NCBI GenBank assembly: GCA_012511925.1
Contig: JAAZFD010000187.1
Location: 1 to 9,351, forward strand
From: Clostridiales bacterium
Lineage (GTDB): Bacteria; Bacillota; Clostridia; Christensenellales; CAG-138
Direction: 5' to 3'
Length of the DNA: 9,351 bases
This document shows positions 1 through 6,428 of this stretch, piece after piece. Made by a program: the position numbers and the translations under genes. The notes under the pieces were generated by a model. It was given only the letters and a program-made list of their open reading frames with translations. It had not been told where the DNA came from and did no database searches. Every line of letters starts with the position of its first letter. Positions within the stretch are counted from its first letter, which is position 1.

Positions 1-42
1 CAATATAAGCATATAACATAGTTTAGGAAAATGCAAGCGCTA

Positions 43-71
43 TTTACATTAAATTATGCTTGTAATATTTT
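43..71 (+). promoter_or_regulatory. Possible promoter of the surface-protein gene
   Basis: TTTACA at 43-48 and TATTTT at 66-71 are separated by 17 bp. This would give a leader of roughly 45 nt before the start at 122. The match is partial and the region is AT-rich, so this is a weak call. Confidence 0.3.
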
Positions 72-110
72 GATGCTGTATGTTAGCATAAAGACAACTT
101 GAAACGCATA

Positions 111-116
111 GGAGGT
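111..116 (+). promoter_or_regulatory. Ribosome binding site GGAGGT
   Basis: A strong Shine-Dalgarno sequence lies 5 nt before the ATG at 122. It fixes the start of the surface-protein gene. Confidence 0.85.
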
Positions 117-121
117 TAAAT

Positions 122-952
122 ATGTTTTCAAAATCAAAAAAGACGATTTCATTGTTGTTTGCAATGCTATTTGTGTTCGCAAGCGTTTCATATTCAAATG
201 CCGCAGGGGATATCTTTAAGTTAAAGGTTTCAACTGTTAATGCGAATGGCGAAGCTATTTCAAACGAATACAAACAGGGCGACACGATTTACATTAAAGT
301 TGATTATTCTACGCCCAGCAAGGAAGATTTTGATAAGGCAGTAGAGGGACAAGATAATTTTTATCTAAAGATTTCCTCAAGTGGAATTTCTGCACACGAA
401 ATTTTGAAGGCAAACACAGCTATTTGTGTAGGTGAGTCGTGCAGAATGTCCGACGAAACTGAAATTTTCAACTTCAAGAACAATACGGCACAGTTGACCT
501 ACGGATATGATGGCTACATTATTTTCAAAGCAAAGGTGCAGGCAAACGGAGATTTTTCGGTAAAAGCTACGCTAACCTATGGCTCAAGCATTTACTCAGA
601 ATCTACAAGCGTTGGTGTTGATGTTAAACCTGCTGCAACGCCCAAGCCAACACCAAAGCCAACAGCTAAACCAACGGCAAAGCCTACTGCAAAGCCGACA
701 GCAACAAATAAGCCCTCTGCAACGAATGAGCCGATAGCAACCGAGAAGCCAACTGAAACAAGCAATCCAACGGCAACTTCAGAAGGCAACAATCCATTGG
801 AAACCGAAGCACCACAGCAAAGTCCAACATCGCAGGAAAATAGCAACAACGCAGGAGGTCCCGCAACAGGCGGCGCAACCTATGTGTTGGTAGCGATTAC
901 TGCAATGGGCTTAGGTATTGGATTGATGATTAAAAAACGCAAGCAAGCCTAA
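122..952 (+). CDS. Secreted, probably cell-wall-anchored protein with Pro/Thr stalk
   Basis: The 276-residue protein begins with a Sec signal peptide: KSKK near the N-terminus, a hydrophobic core at about residues 9-22, and a likely cleavage site near residues 26-29 (SNAAG). Residues 30-168 form one extracellular domain rich in predicted beta strands, with two cysteines (C102, C107) five residues apart. I do not recognise its family. Residues 171-240 are a Pro/Thr/Lys-rich linker with five KPTA-type tetrapeptides (175-194), typical of a stalk crossing the wall. The C-terminus looks like a sortase sorting signal: GPATG at 246-250, a hydrophobic segment at 253-270 and a basic KKRK tail. The motif is not canonical LPXTG, so it needs a variant sortase, or the tail may simply be a membrane anchor. 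No sortase gene is in view. A strong RBS supports the start, and a terminator follows at once, so the gene is probably monocistronic. Role (adhesin, binding or structural) is unknown. Confidence 0.8.
   Translation: MFSKSKKTISLLFAMLFVFASVSYSNAAGDIFKLKVSTVNANGEAISNEYKQGDTIYIKVDYSTPSKEDFDKAVEGQDNFYLKISSSGISAHEILKANTAICVGESCRMSDETEIFNFKNNTAQLTYGYDGYIIFKAKVQANGDFSVKATLTYGSSIYSESTSVGVDVKPAATPKPTPKPTAKPTAKPTAKPTATNKPSATNEPIATEKPTETSNPTATSEGNNPLETEAPQQSPTSQENSNNAGGPATGGATYVLVAITAMGLGIGLMIKKRKQA
644..703 (+). repeat. Tandem 12-bp repeat encoding KPTA units
   Basis: Five consecutive 12-bp units encode KPTP, KPTA, KPTA, KPTA and KPTA. Third codon positions differ between units, so the peptide repeat rather than the DNA is conserved. 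The unit count could vary between strains. Confidence 0.8.
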
Positions 953-965
953 GTAAGCAAAGCAT

Positions 966-991
966 AAAAAACGGGCGACTGCCCGTTTTTT
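966..991 (+). terminator. Intrinsic terminator after the surface-protein gene
   Basis: Stem ACGGGC (971-976), loop GACT and stem GCCCGT (981-986) are followed by a T run. An A run on the 5' side makes it usable from both strands, so it could also stop minus-strand transcription from the SHOCT gene. It is also the first part of a degenerate repeat seen again at 1758. Confidence 0.85.
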
Positions 992-1115
992 GCTGCTTTT
1001 TTATGGGGTTCGTGTATGCCAAGGGCAATTTGCACAAAGGAGTATAATGTATGCTCTGAAAGTTGTATCACCCCAAGTGTTGGCTACTGCAATGTTAATG
1101 TCGCCAAGAGTGTAA
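966..1115 (+). repeat. Degenerate non-coding repeat, copy A
   Basis: The terminator-type hairpin and the sequence behind it resemble the region from 1758. After the shared TTTTTTGCTGC come matching blocks, for example 1012-1034 against 1801-1823 (19 of 23 identical), then a block with the pattern CAAAGRAGTAYAATG. Similarity fades after about 1075, with a weaker match near 1090-1115. The rest of the 235-bp gap to 1187 holds no gene I can support. Confidence 0.6.
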
Positions 1116-1187
1116 ATGATTACTGTCGCAATGTTCGTTCCGCTCTGTACTTCGTGTTCCTGGGGAAATGGTAATACGAGTTCTAAA

Positions 1188-1652
1188 TTAAATCGTATCT
1201 ATAATCTGTTGCCGCTTTACTGCATATTCGTGTTCGGTTATCAGCTTTTTATCAAGCAACATTTGTAGTTCGTTTAGCTTTTCCTCTGCTGTACTTTGAA
1301 CTTTTTGAGATTGCGGCTTAATAGGTTTATAATCATTTTTCAAGCGTAGCGTCAATGCTTCGGCGATCTCTGTTGCGTATTTACGGCAATTACTTTTAGC
1401 AAGATAGTAAGGGATAGCAACTTCACCACGAACCATAATAGCCGTTTGTCCCTCTGTTTTTTGTTCTATTGTAATTGTAGCGCCACCGCCATCAAGCGTA
1501 AGCCCATGATGTTTAACAATCACTACACCAGTTATCTCTGAACTGCTCTTTACAGAATAACCACTAAGAGTAGATACCGCTTCTATAATAGCATTAAAGC
1601 AATCAGCCAAAGGATAGTTCACCGTCAAATTGATTGTATGTTCAGTTAGCAT
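1188..1652 (-). CDS. Small cytosolic protein with C-terminal SHOCT domain
   Basis: The 154-residue protein has no signal peptide or membrane segment. Residues 1-105 look like a compact alpha/beta domain: strand at 6-13, helix at 15-29, then strands around 31-50, 58-65 and 70-80, and a helix at 87-104. I cannot assign a family to this part. A Lys/Gln-rich linker (106-120) leads to a SHOCT (short C-terminal) domain at about 121-150. It is recognisable from the amphipathic helix EEKLNELQMLLDKKLI followed by T-E-x-E-Y and a second short helix. SHOCT modules occur at the ends of many unrelated bacterial proteins and are thought to mediate oligomerisation or ligand contact. The gene stands alone between two copies of a degenerate repeat and has its own promoter and RBS (GGGAG at 1659-1663, 6 nt before the ATG). 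Function is unknown. Confidence 0.75.
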   Translation of the reverse strand: MLTEHTINLTVNYPLADCFNAIIEAVSTLSGYSVKSSSEITGVVIVKHHGLTLDGGGATITIEQKTEGQTAIMVRGEVAIPYYLAKSNCRKYATEIAEALTLRLKNDYKPIKPQSQKVQSTAEEKLNELQMLLDKKLITEHEYAVKRQQIIDTI

Positions 1653-1683
1653 AATTTTCTCCCATAATATTTATTACAACAAT

Positions 1684-1713
1684 ATTATACCGTTCGGAAA
1701 AATTGTGCAACCA
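1684..1713 (-). promoter_or_regulatory. Promoter of the SHOCT gene
   Basis: On the minus strand a perfect TATAAT lies at 1689-1684. TTGCAC (1710-1705, 15-bp spacer) or TGGTTG (1713-1708, 18-bp spacer) could be the -35 box. The predicted transcript start is about 25 nt before the ATG at 1652. Confidence 0.5.
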
Positions 1714-1757
1714 TATTTTAACTAACATCGCTATACACAATAACCTAAACCGTAATC

Positions 1758-1783
1758 AAAAACGGGCTGATTGCTCGTTTTTT
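1758..1783 (+). terminator. Terminator-like hairpin opening repeat copy B
   Basis: The stem AACGGGC/GCTCGTT has one G-U pair on the plus strand, an ATT-containing loop and a T run after it. No plus-strand gene ends just before it, so it looks like part of the repeat rather than the end of a transcription unit. It could still block read-through. Confidence 0.5.
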
Positions 1784-1870
1784 GCTGCTCACTTTTGTGG
1801 GTGTATGCTAAAGACAATATGCAAGCAAAGAAGTACAATGCTTCGAAAGTCATAGCCACGCTTAAACCGT
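1758..1870 (+). repeat. Degenerate non-coding repeat, copy B
   Basis: This copy aligns with 966-1075 over its hairpin, the TTTTTTGCTGC that follows and the GTGTATGC block, with short indels. Reading frames across it are not conserved between the two copies, which argues against a coding origin. The 281-bp gap from 1653 to 1933 holds this repeat, the SHOCT promoter and the terminator at 1904, and no supportable gene. Confidence 0.6.
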
Positions 1871-1903
1871 TCAATATTTTGTGGCAAACATTAATGCGCA
1901 ATC

Positions 1904-1927
1904 AAAAACGGGCTTTCGCCCGTTTTT
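1904..1927 (-). terminator. Terminator of the prepilin-GLUG gene
   Basis: The stem is ACGGGC/GCCCGT with a 4-nt loop, A run on one side and T run on the other, so it works on both strands. It lies 6 bp beyond the minus-strand stop at 1934 and is the natural terminator of that gene. The flank CAATCAAAAACGGGC nearly repeats the one at the 1758 hairpin. Confidence 0.8.
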
Positions 1928-1933
1928 TTACTC

Positions 1934-4768
1934 TCATCCCTCAGAATCGGGGTACATATCCAATATCAAGGGCAGATTATGCAGGTACAAGAATGTCAAA
2001 GGTTCTCCCAACTCGTCAAGTGTTCTAATAAGGTTAAACTCAACGAAATGTAGGCTCGAATACTTTGGCTGTGGGTCTATGCCGTTCAAAAGCGTTAATA
2101 CTGTATCATCGCTAAACGCTTCCTCGGATTTTTGTGTGCCTGCAAAGCTAAGCGCAACCTTTTCCGTAGCATTCGTGCTATCTATTATGTAGTAGCAGTT
2201 TGTAACGGTTGTTGTAAGCCCTTCGTCTTGAACATGAGCCAATATTCCGCCGCCTCTACCGGTGGGTTGAGCAACATAGTTATAGCCGATGTTGTAGCAA
2301 TCTGTAACGGTGATTGTTCCATTGCAAGCATAAGCGATTATTCCGCCCGAATAGCTTAAGCTCTTAATAATGCCTAAGTTATAGCTGCTGTTTACTGTGA
2401 TAACAATCGTATCAGTATATGTGAAGCCGATAATACCGCCTGCATAGAACCAGCCAGCTGTGATATTCCCCTCATTAGCGCAACTATCAATCGTGGAATC
2501 AAATCGCAAATACCCAGCAATTCCACCGGCATAGTTGTCGGTGGACATTACATTGCCTGTGTTTTTGCAATAGGAAATATGCGATTCAGCGATTTCCACC
2601 CTGCCTATTATACCGCCAACTGCCTGATAACCAACAATATTGCCTGTATTATTGCTTATTTCTATATTTAATGGAGCAGTGCAATAACCCACAATACCAC
2701 CAACATTTATATTAGTAATTGTAGGAATCTCTACGCCAATCTTACCCATATTATTACATTTTGAAATAGTAAGAGCAAATTCTGATTGCATATTGCCAAT
2801 AATTCCGCCAACATACCCTAAGCCCTGTACTGCGCCCGAATTATAAGTTGTAGCTATAGCAGTTTCGTTAGTTGAGCTTCCTATAATTCCACCAACATTA
2901 TCGCCTGCGCTTGTAATCGCTCCATTATTGTAGGAAGAATCAATTTCGATAGGTGAATCGCTTAGACCTACAATACCGCCAACCGCAAGGATTGTGTGCG
3001 TTCCTGTTCCGCTAACCATGCCTATGTTATATGCGCCAGAAATCGTTGTATGTTCGTTGTTAATGCTACCTACTACACCGCCTACGGTTTGAATACCGCT
3101 TACCCTGCTTTCGTCTGTAGAGCCACATTTAGTAATTGTTAGCTGTGCCGTAGTATCAATGCCTTGAGTTGCAATGCCGATAATTCCGCCAACATCATTT
3201 GACTCGGCATAAACTTTACCAGAATTTTTGCAGTCCTCAAAGTTGGCTGAGCTATAAACAGCGCCAACAATACCGCCTGTATAAGCGTATTCTGAAACAC
3301 ATCCGCCAACCGTTCCGCTATTCTCACAACGGCGGAGCGCAATCGTGGTAGAAGTTTTGCTTATATAGCCTACAATACCTCCAATGTAGCGTGCATCGCC
3401 CTCGGATAATACCCAACCTGTGTTTTTGCAATCGTTCAAGGTTGCAGAGGTGTTCACAAAGCCTATAATTCCGCCAACATAGCCGTTTACAGGGATTAAA
3501 TCCTCTTCCATCGTATTGGCAGATTTTACTACGCCTGCATTAAAGCAACGCAAGAATTTAGTAGTAGCACCGCCTGTAAGCGTAGAGCCTGCAATTGCTC
3601 CAACATACATTTTTCCGCGAATGTAGGAATCCTCTATGCCTAAATCCTTGAATGTTGCACCGTCAACATATCCGAACAAGCCCTCACGCAGATTTAAGGG
3701 CTTATCGATATAAAGTCCTCTAATGCTATGACCGTTGCCATTGAATATGCCCGAATATGCTAACTCCTCCGAATCGCTTATGGCACCCCACATTGTATAT
3801 ACGCCATTGTTTAGCGTGCCGTTGTTTTTGAGCAGATTTGAGTTAAGAATTATATCCCTAACGAGTTTTGCATTGGAATCCTTAGGAATAGACATATCAT
3901 TTATAGAATTTCTAAACCAAAAAAGTTGCTCTTTATTATGAATTAAATATTCGTTTGTAATGGGGTCTTGCAGTGGTACATCATCTAAAAATACCGCTGT
4001 ATATGTAACCATTGCATTTGGAAGATGATACTTTTCTCCTCCGTAAAGCTCATAAGCCGGGTCATTTCTGTTCATGCTGTTTACTTCGCTTAACTTCCAG
4101 TATGCAAAAGATTTATCCCCTAATGGTGCAGGGTCGGCGGGCACGTAGTGAGTAGAGGAGTCCTCAATGCTTGAAAGTAAAATCTCCTTTGTTATGTAGC
4201 CCGATTCGCCCTCTACTAAATATTTGAAAGTAGTAATGTATTCCGTCATCATGCCGTTGTTTGCAGTTGCTTTAGGCTCGGCGTAATCGCCCACAATTAG
4301 CCTACCTTGATAAATAACGGCATAGTCGAGTTCTTTGCTCATTTGTGCGGTGAGATTTATATACTCGGGCGGAATTGATTCTGTGGTATCCAAAGAAAAA
4401 ATCGAACCATTCAGTTTCAGTTCTAACATTGCAAGCACGGCGTTATCCATTGAAGGATAATTTTGATCTTGTAAGAACTTATTTGGGTTTACACGTAATG
4501 CACCCTCGCCAAAGTTATAACCAAAAATATAATAACCTGCATCTCCACGAACAAAAATAACGATGGAAGGTGCAGTTTCTTCTATGAATTGAGCCTTATA
4601 CGCTGTAAGAGCGGATTTTGCGTTTGCAAGTGCTGTTTTATCGCCTGTGCCTTCGCTTAGGTTCGAAAGGCGAGGAATCAATATCGCAGCTATAATACCC
4701 ATTATCGCAATAACGATAGATACTTCAACCAAGGTAAAGCCGCGTTTATTTCGCTTATATTTTTTCAT
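1934..4768 (-). CDS. Type IV prepilin-like N-terminus fused to GLUG repeats
   Basis: This 944-residue protein starts with a class III prepilin signal: a basic ten-residue leader ending in G10, then FTLVE with glutamate at +5, and a hydrophobic helix to about residue 31. PilD-type peptidases cleave and N-methylate such signals. Residues 36-185 are an ordinary-looking pilin/pseudopilin body. Residues about 188-260 resemble a Listeria/Bacteroides (InlB B-type) repeat, ending in GEKYHLPNAMVTYTAVF. Residues 265-385 match the usual lead-in of GLUG proteins (GIFNGNGHSIRGLYI). About fifteen GLUG units follow, with cores such as VGGIIG at 389, 431, 462, 497, 526, 562, 596, 625, 653, 689, 717, 747, 776, 807 and 839. 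They alternate with C-x-N-x-G turns and probably form a beta-solenoid. The closing segment (878-896, KSEEAFSDDTVLTLLNG) is also typical of GLUG proteins. There is no sortase motif. I infer a surface adhesin or minor pilin. RBS GGAGAG at 4775-4780 supports the start. No pilus assembly genes are in view. Confidence 0.85.
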   Translation of the reverse strand: MKKYKRNKRGFTLVEVSIVIAIMGIIAAILIPRLSNLSEGTGDKTALANAKSALTAYKAQFIEETAPSIVIFVRGDAGYYIFGYNFGEGALRVNPNKFLQDQNYPSMDNAVLAMLELKLNGSIFSLDTTESIPPEYINLTAQMSKELDYAVIYQGRLIVGDYAEPKATANNGMMTEYITTFKYLVEGESGYITKEILLSSIEDSSTHYVPADPAPLGDKSFAYWKLSEVNSMNRNDPAYELYGGEKYHLPNAMVTYTAVFLDDVPLQDPITNEYLIHNKEQLFWFRNSINDMSIPKDSNAKLVRDIILNSNLLKNNGTLNNGVYTMWGAISDSEELAYSGIFNGNGHSIRGLYIDKPLNLREGLFGYVDGATFKDLGIEDSYIRGKMYVGAIAGSTLTGGATTKFLRCFNAGVVKSANTMEEDLIPVNGYVGGIIGFVNTSATLNDCKNTGWVLSEGDARYIGGIVGYISKTSTTIALRRCENSGTVGGCVSEYAYTGGIVGAVYSSANFEDCKNSGKVYAESNDVGGIIGIATQGIDTTAQLTITKCGSTDESRVSGIQTVGGVVGSINNEHTTISGAYNIGMVSGTGTHTILAVGGIVGLSDSPIEIDSSYNNGAITSAGDNVGGIIGSSTNETAIATTYNSGAVQGLGYVGGIIGNMQSEFALTISKCNNMGKIGVEIPTITNINVGGIVGYCTAPLNIEISNNTGNIVGYQAVGGIIGRVEIAESHISYCKNTGNVMSTDNYAGGIAGYLRFDSTIDSCANEGNITAGWFYAGGIIGFTYTDTIVITVNSSYNLGIIKSLSYSGGIIAYACNGTITVTDCYNIGYNYVAQPTGRGGGILAHVQDEGLTTTVTNCYYIIDSTNATEKVALSFAGTQKSEEAFSDDTVLTLLNGIDPQPKYSSLHFVEFNLIRTLDELGEPLTFLYLHNLPLILDMYPDSEG

Positions 4769-4823
4769 CTATATCTCTCCTACCTGCAAAAATGCAGTAA
4801 TAATTTATACAATAACCCACTTA

Positions 4824-4852
4824 ACAGTACCACATCTATAATATTATGTCAA
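4824..4852 (-). promoter_or_regulatory. Possible promoter of the prepilin-GLUG gene
   Basis: A perfect TTGACA lies at 4852-4847 on the minus strand. The hexamer 17 bp further on is TACTGT (4829-4824), only a partial match. The start would give a leader of about 50 nt. A small perfect inverted repeat, CTGCA/TGCAG (4784-4797), sits just upstream of the RBS in that leader. Confidence 0.35.
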
Positions 4853-4876
4853 TCAAATAAGTAAAATTGAAAGTCG

Positions 4877-4989
4877 AAAAAAAGACCATAAAAATAATAG
4901 TTATAGCTGAAGAAAGTGCCTCGGAATATTTCCGAAACACCTTCCACAGAACAAACTAATTGCAATGCAGCAACTTGTTTTTACAGTCA
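4877..4989 (-). ncRNA. Candidate structured small RNA or long leader
   Basis: The predicted minus-strand transcript starts near 4989 and first forms a smaller stem-loop (4979-4950): AACAA and GUUGC pair with GCAAU and UUGUU, with a bulge of UAGU. It then forms a large hairpin (4949-4907) with 15 contiguous pairs around a 3-nt loop and a further outer CUG/CAG clamp. The three imperfect pairs in the large stem are A-C or C-A on the plus strand but G-U on the minus strand, so the sequence favours minus-strand RNA. A run of seven T lies at 4883-4877, a possible 3' end, but it is about 24 nt past the hairpin, so this is not a classic terminator. Alternatively this is the 5' leader of the prepilin gene about 110 bp further on, or the 3' tail of the chr operon. 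I do not recognise it as 6S, a riboswitch or any other known RNA class. Confidence 0.45.
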
Positions 4990-4994
4990 ATCTA

Positions 4995-5023
4995 ATAATA
5001 TCACATTGTATTTTGCAAGTCAA
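4995..5023 (-). promoter_or_regulatory. Minus-strand promoter within the intergenic region
   Basis: TTGACT (5023-5018), a 17-bp spacer and TATTAT (5000-4995) make a good sigma-A-type promoter on the minus strand. It points into the hairpin region and towards the prepilin gene. The 370-bp stretch 4769-5138 has no coding region. Besides this promoter it holds the hairpins, the inverted repeat and a second possible promoter. Confidence 0.5.
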
Positions 5024-5138
5024 CAATTATTTCGTCTTTTTTCGACTTATTCAATAATTATTTTAAACAATTGTAATTAGCTTCGCAAGTTAGGGCGCTA
5101 TTATAAACTATGCGATATAGCTTTAATAAATATGTATA

Positions 5139-5708
5139 TCAAAGCCTAAATATTATTCCTATTACTGCGGATATTGCAATAAATATTATTGGGTGTAGCT
5201 TTGATTTCGTTATCGGAATAAAAAGCAGCGCCGCTAATATCAATGTTTTATAGTTTACTGAGGAAAAAAAACTTGCAAATGAGTTAATTTCTTTCAAGTC
5301 AACAGTAAAAAATGTTACCTTTGCAACGCTTAACAAAGCCATTACTATCAATGCAATAGTCGCAGGACGCAACAGGTAGAATACCGCTCGCACCTTTGGA
5401 GAAGTCTTGAACTTGTCCAACACCTTAATAACAATCAAAATTGTAATCAAAGAGGGAAGTACCAACGCAAGCGAGGCTATTATTCCGCCTGCAACTCCGA
5501 ATGTTAATATTCCAACATATGTAGCCATGTTGACACCTAACGCACCAGGGGTTGATTCGGAAACCGCAATCATTCGCAAAATATCTTCGTTTGTAAACCA
5601 GCCTGTTCTTGCTCCCATATCGTATAGGAAGGGCAATGTTGCAAGCCCACCGCCGAATGCGAAAAGACCTGTCAAGAAAAATTCGTAAATGAGTTCTAAC
5701 ACTATCAT
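5139..5708 (-). CDS. chrA: CHR-family (chromate) transporter, second half-size subunit
   Basis: The 189-residue membrane protein is a single CHR (Chromate_transp) domain, about half the length of the classic ~400-residue ChrA. Family hallmarks are FAFGGGLATLPF at residues 16-27 and ESTPGALGVNMATYVG at 51-66, followed by about five hydrophobic segments to the C-terminus. Short-chain CHR proteins usually come as adjacent pairs that are both needed for chromate efflux (Bacillus YwrA/YwrB type). The protein would sit in the cytoplasmic membrane and export chromate or a related oxyanion. Its ATG overlaps the stop of the upstream partner in an ATGA arrangement, implying translational coupling. Its own RBS, GGAGGG (5718-5723), lies 9 nt upstream. 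The natural substrate in an anaerobe is uncertain. No regulator gene is beside it. Confidence 0.85.
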   Translation of the reverse strand: MIVLELIYEFFLTGLFAFGGGLATLPFLYDMGARTGWFTNEDILRMIAVSESTPGALGVNMATYVGILTFGVAGGIIASLALVLPSLITILIVIKVLDKFKTSPKVRAVFYLLRPATIALIVMALLSVAKVTFFTVDLKEINSFASFFSSVNYKTLILAALLFIPITKSKLHPIIFIAISAVIGIIFRL

Positions 5709-6271
5709 TCTCTTATGCCCTCCTTGAACTTATTTTTGAAAGCCTTTGTATAGGAAAGCCCAAAGCCCAATAAACCAAATGCAACAATTATTATTACAAC
5801 TGGGAAGTTCACGAACAGCGAAAACAGCGTAACTAAGATAAATACGCAAAGTGTTAGCTTGTCCACAATAGCTTTCTTGCCTATTTTTATTATCGAACTA
5901 AGTATTAAAGCGCATACACAGGCACGAATTCCGCCAAATGCGTGCATAACTATCTGAGAATCAGAAAACTCTGCTAAAATCGAAAAAATAAGCGTGATTA
6001 TAACTATCGAGGGGATAATAACTCCCAAAGTGGCAACAATCGCACCCCAAACGCCCTTTACCTTATAACCAACAAATGTAGATGTGTTTACGGCAATAAC
6101 CCCCGGTGTGCATTGGCTTATTGCGTAGTAGTCCATCATCTCTTCGTCGGTTATCCATTTTTTCGATTCAATCAGCTCCTTTTGAAACATTGGCAGCATG
6201 GCATAGCCACCGCCAAATGTAAAGGCGCCTATCTTCATGAACGATACAAACAATTCAAATAACTCTTTCAT
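5705..6271 (-). CDS. chrA: CHR-family (chromate) transporter, first half-size subunit
   Basis: The 188-residue partner of the next gene is also a single CHR domain. FTFGGGYAMLP (17-27), QCTPGVIAVNTSTFVG (53-68) and about five hydrophobic segments mark the family, and a short basic C-terminal tail follows. The two subunits are similar in their N-terminal motifs yet clearly diverged, as is usual for heteromeric short-chain pairs in which the halves have opposite membrane orientation. I chose the ATG at 6271 because the similarity begins exactly there (MKELFELFVSF) and GGAG lies at 6283-6286. The frame stays open upstream to 6472, but that part lacks family features and runs across the divergent promoter region. 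The four-base overlap with the following gene shows an operon. Confidence 0.87.
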   Translation of the reverse strand: MKELFELFVSFMKIGAFTFGGGYAMLPMFQKELIESKKWITDEEMMDYYAISQCTPGVIAVNTSTFVGYKVKGVWGAIVATLGVIIPSIVIITLIFSILAEFSDSQIVMHAFGGIRACVCALILSSIIKIGKKAIVDKLTLCVFILVTLFSLFVNFPVVIIIVAFGLLGFGLSYTKAFKNKFKEGIRE

Positions 6272-6304
6272 TCCCTTATTATCTCCATTCTTTGTCCGAT
6301 GATT

Positions 6305-6313
6305 ATAATACCA
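6305..6313 (-). promoter_or_regulatory. Probable extended -10 promoter of the chr pair
   Basis: On the minus strand TGG-TATTAT (6313-6305) makes an extended -10 element, with an overlapping TATAAT at 6307-6302. No convincing -35 hexamer is visible. The leader would be about 27 nt. Confidence 0.4.
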
Positions 6314-6360
6314 CAAAAAATCGCTGTAGCTACTATTATTCAATATATAACTAAAAATTA

Positions 6361-6388
6361 TTGCAGAATCAAAAATTAGTAGTATAAT
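6361..6388 (+). promoter_or_regulatory. Promoter of the tdh-kbl operon
   Basis: TTGCAG (6361-6366), a 16-bp spacer and a perfect TATAAT (6383-6388) precede tdh by about 40 bp. The operon is divergent from the chr pair, and the two predicted promoters are only about 50 bp apart. Confidence 0.6.
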
Positions 6389-6415
6389 TACAAGTGGAGT
6401 GCAAACAAGGGTAAT

Positions 6416-6420
6416 GGAGG
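6416..6420 (+). promoter_or_regulatory. Ribosome binding site GGAGG that decides the tdh start
   Basis: GGAGG lies 8 nt before the ATG at 6429. An earlier in-frame ATG at 6399 is upstream of this site, so 6429 is the better start. Confidence 0.85.
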
Positions 6421-6428
6421 AAAAATCT

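Larger units (their letters stand above)
4866..5055. repeat. Inverted repeat pair enclosing the structured intergenic region
   Basis: The arms are 4866-4886 (21 nt) and 5034-5055 (22 nt). Each reads inward as ATTGAA, AGTCG, an A run, then GAC, and they differ only by one or two inserted bases. They enclose the promoter and hairpins of the putative RNA. I see no clear target-site duplication. The layout resembles a small non-autonomous element, but chance in AT-rich DNA is not excluded. Confidence 0.5.

Noticed and set aside
592..849. Minus-strand frame rich in Val/Gly opposite the Pro/Thr stalk
   Set aside because: It is a by-product of the KPTA codon repeat on the other strand and has no RBS.
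1016..1174. Plus-strand 52-codon frame with many cysteines
   Set aside because: No RBS, located in the degenerate repeat, and the frame is not kept in repeat copy B.
1771..2028. Plus-strand 85-codon frame
   Set aside because: It begins inside a terminator-like hairpin, crosses repeat copy B and the terminator at 1904, and overlaps the prepilin gene in antisense.
2230..3610. Regularly spaced similar DNA segments that might be a CRISPR-like array
   Set aside because: The periodicity comes from codons for the GLUG repeats. Units vary in length and sequence and lie in one long open frame.
6399..6428. Earlier in-frame ATG for tdh
   Set aside because: It would place the GGAGG site inside the coding region. 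The family N-terminus starts with the ATG at 6429.
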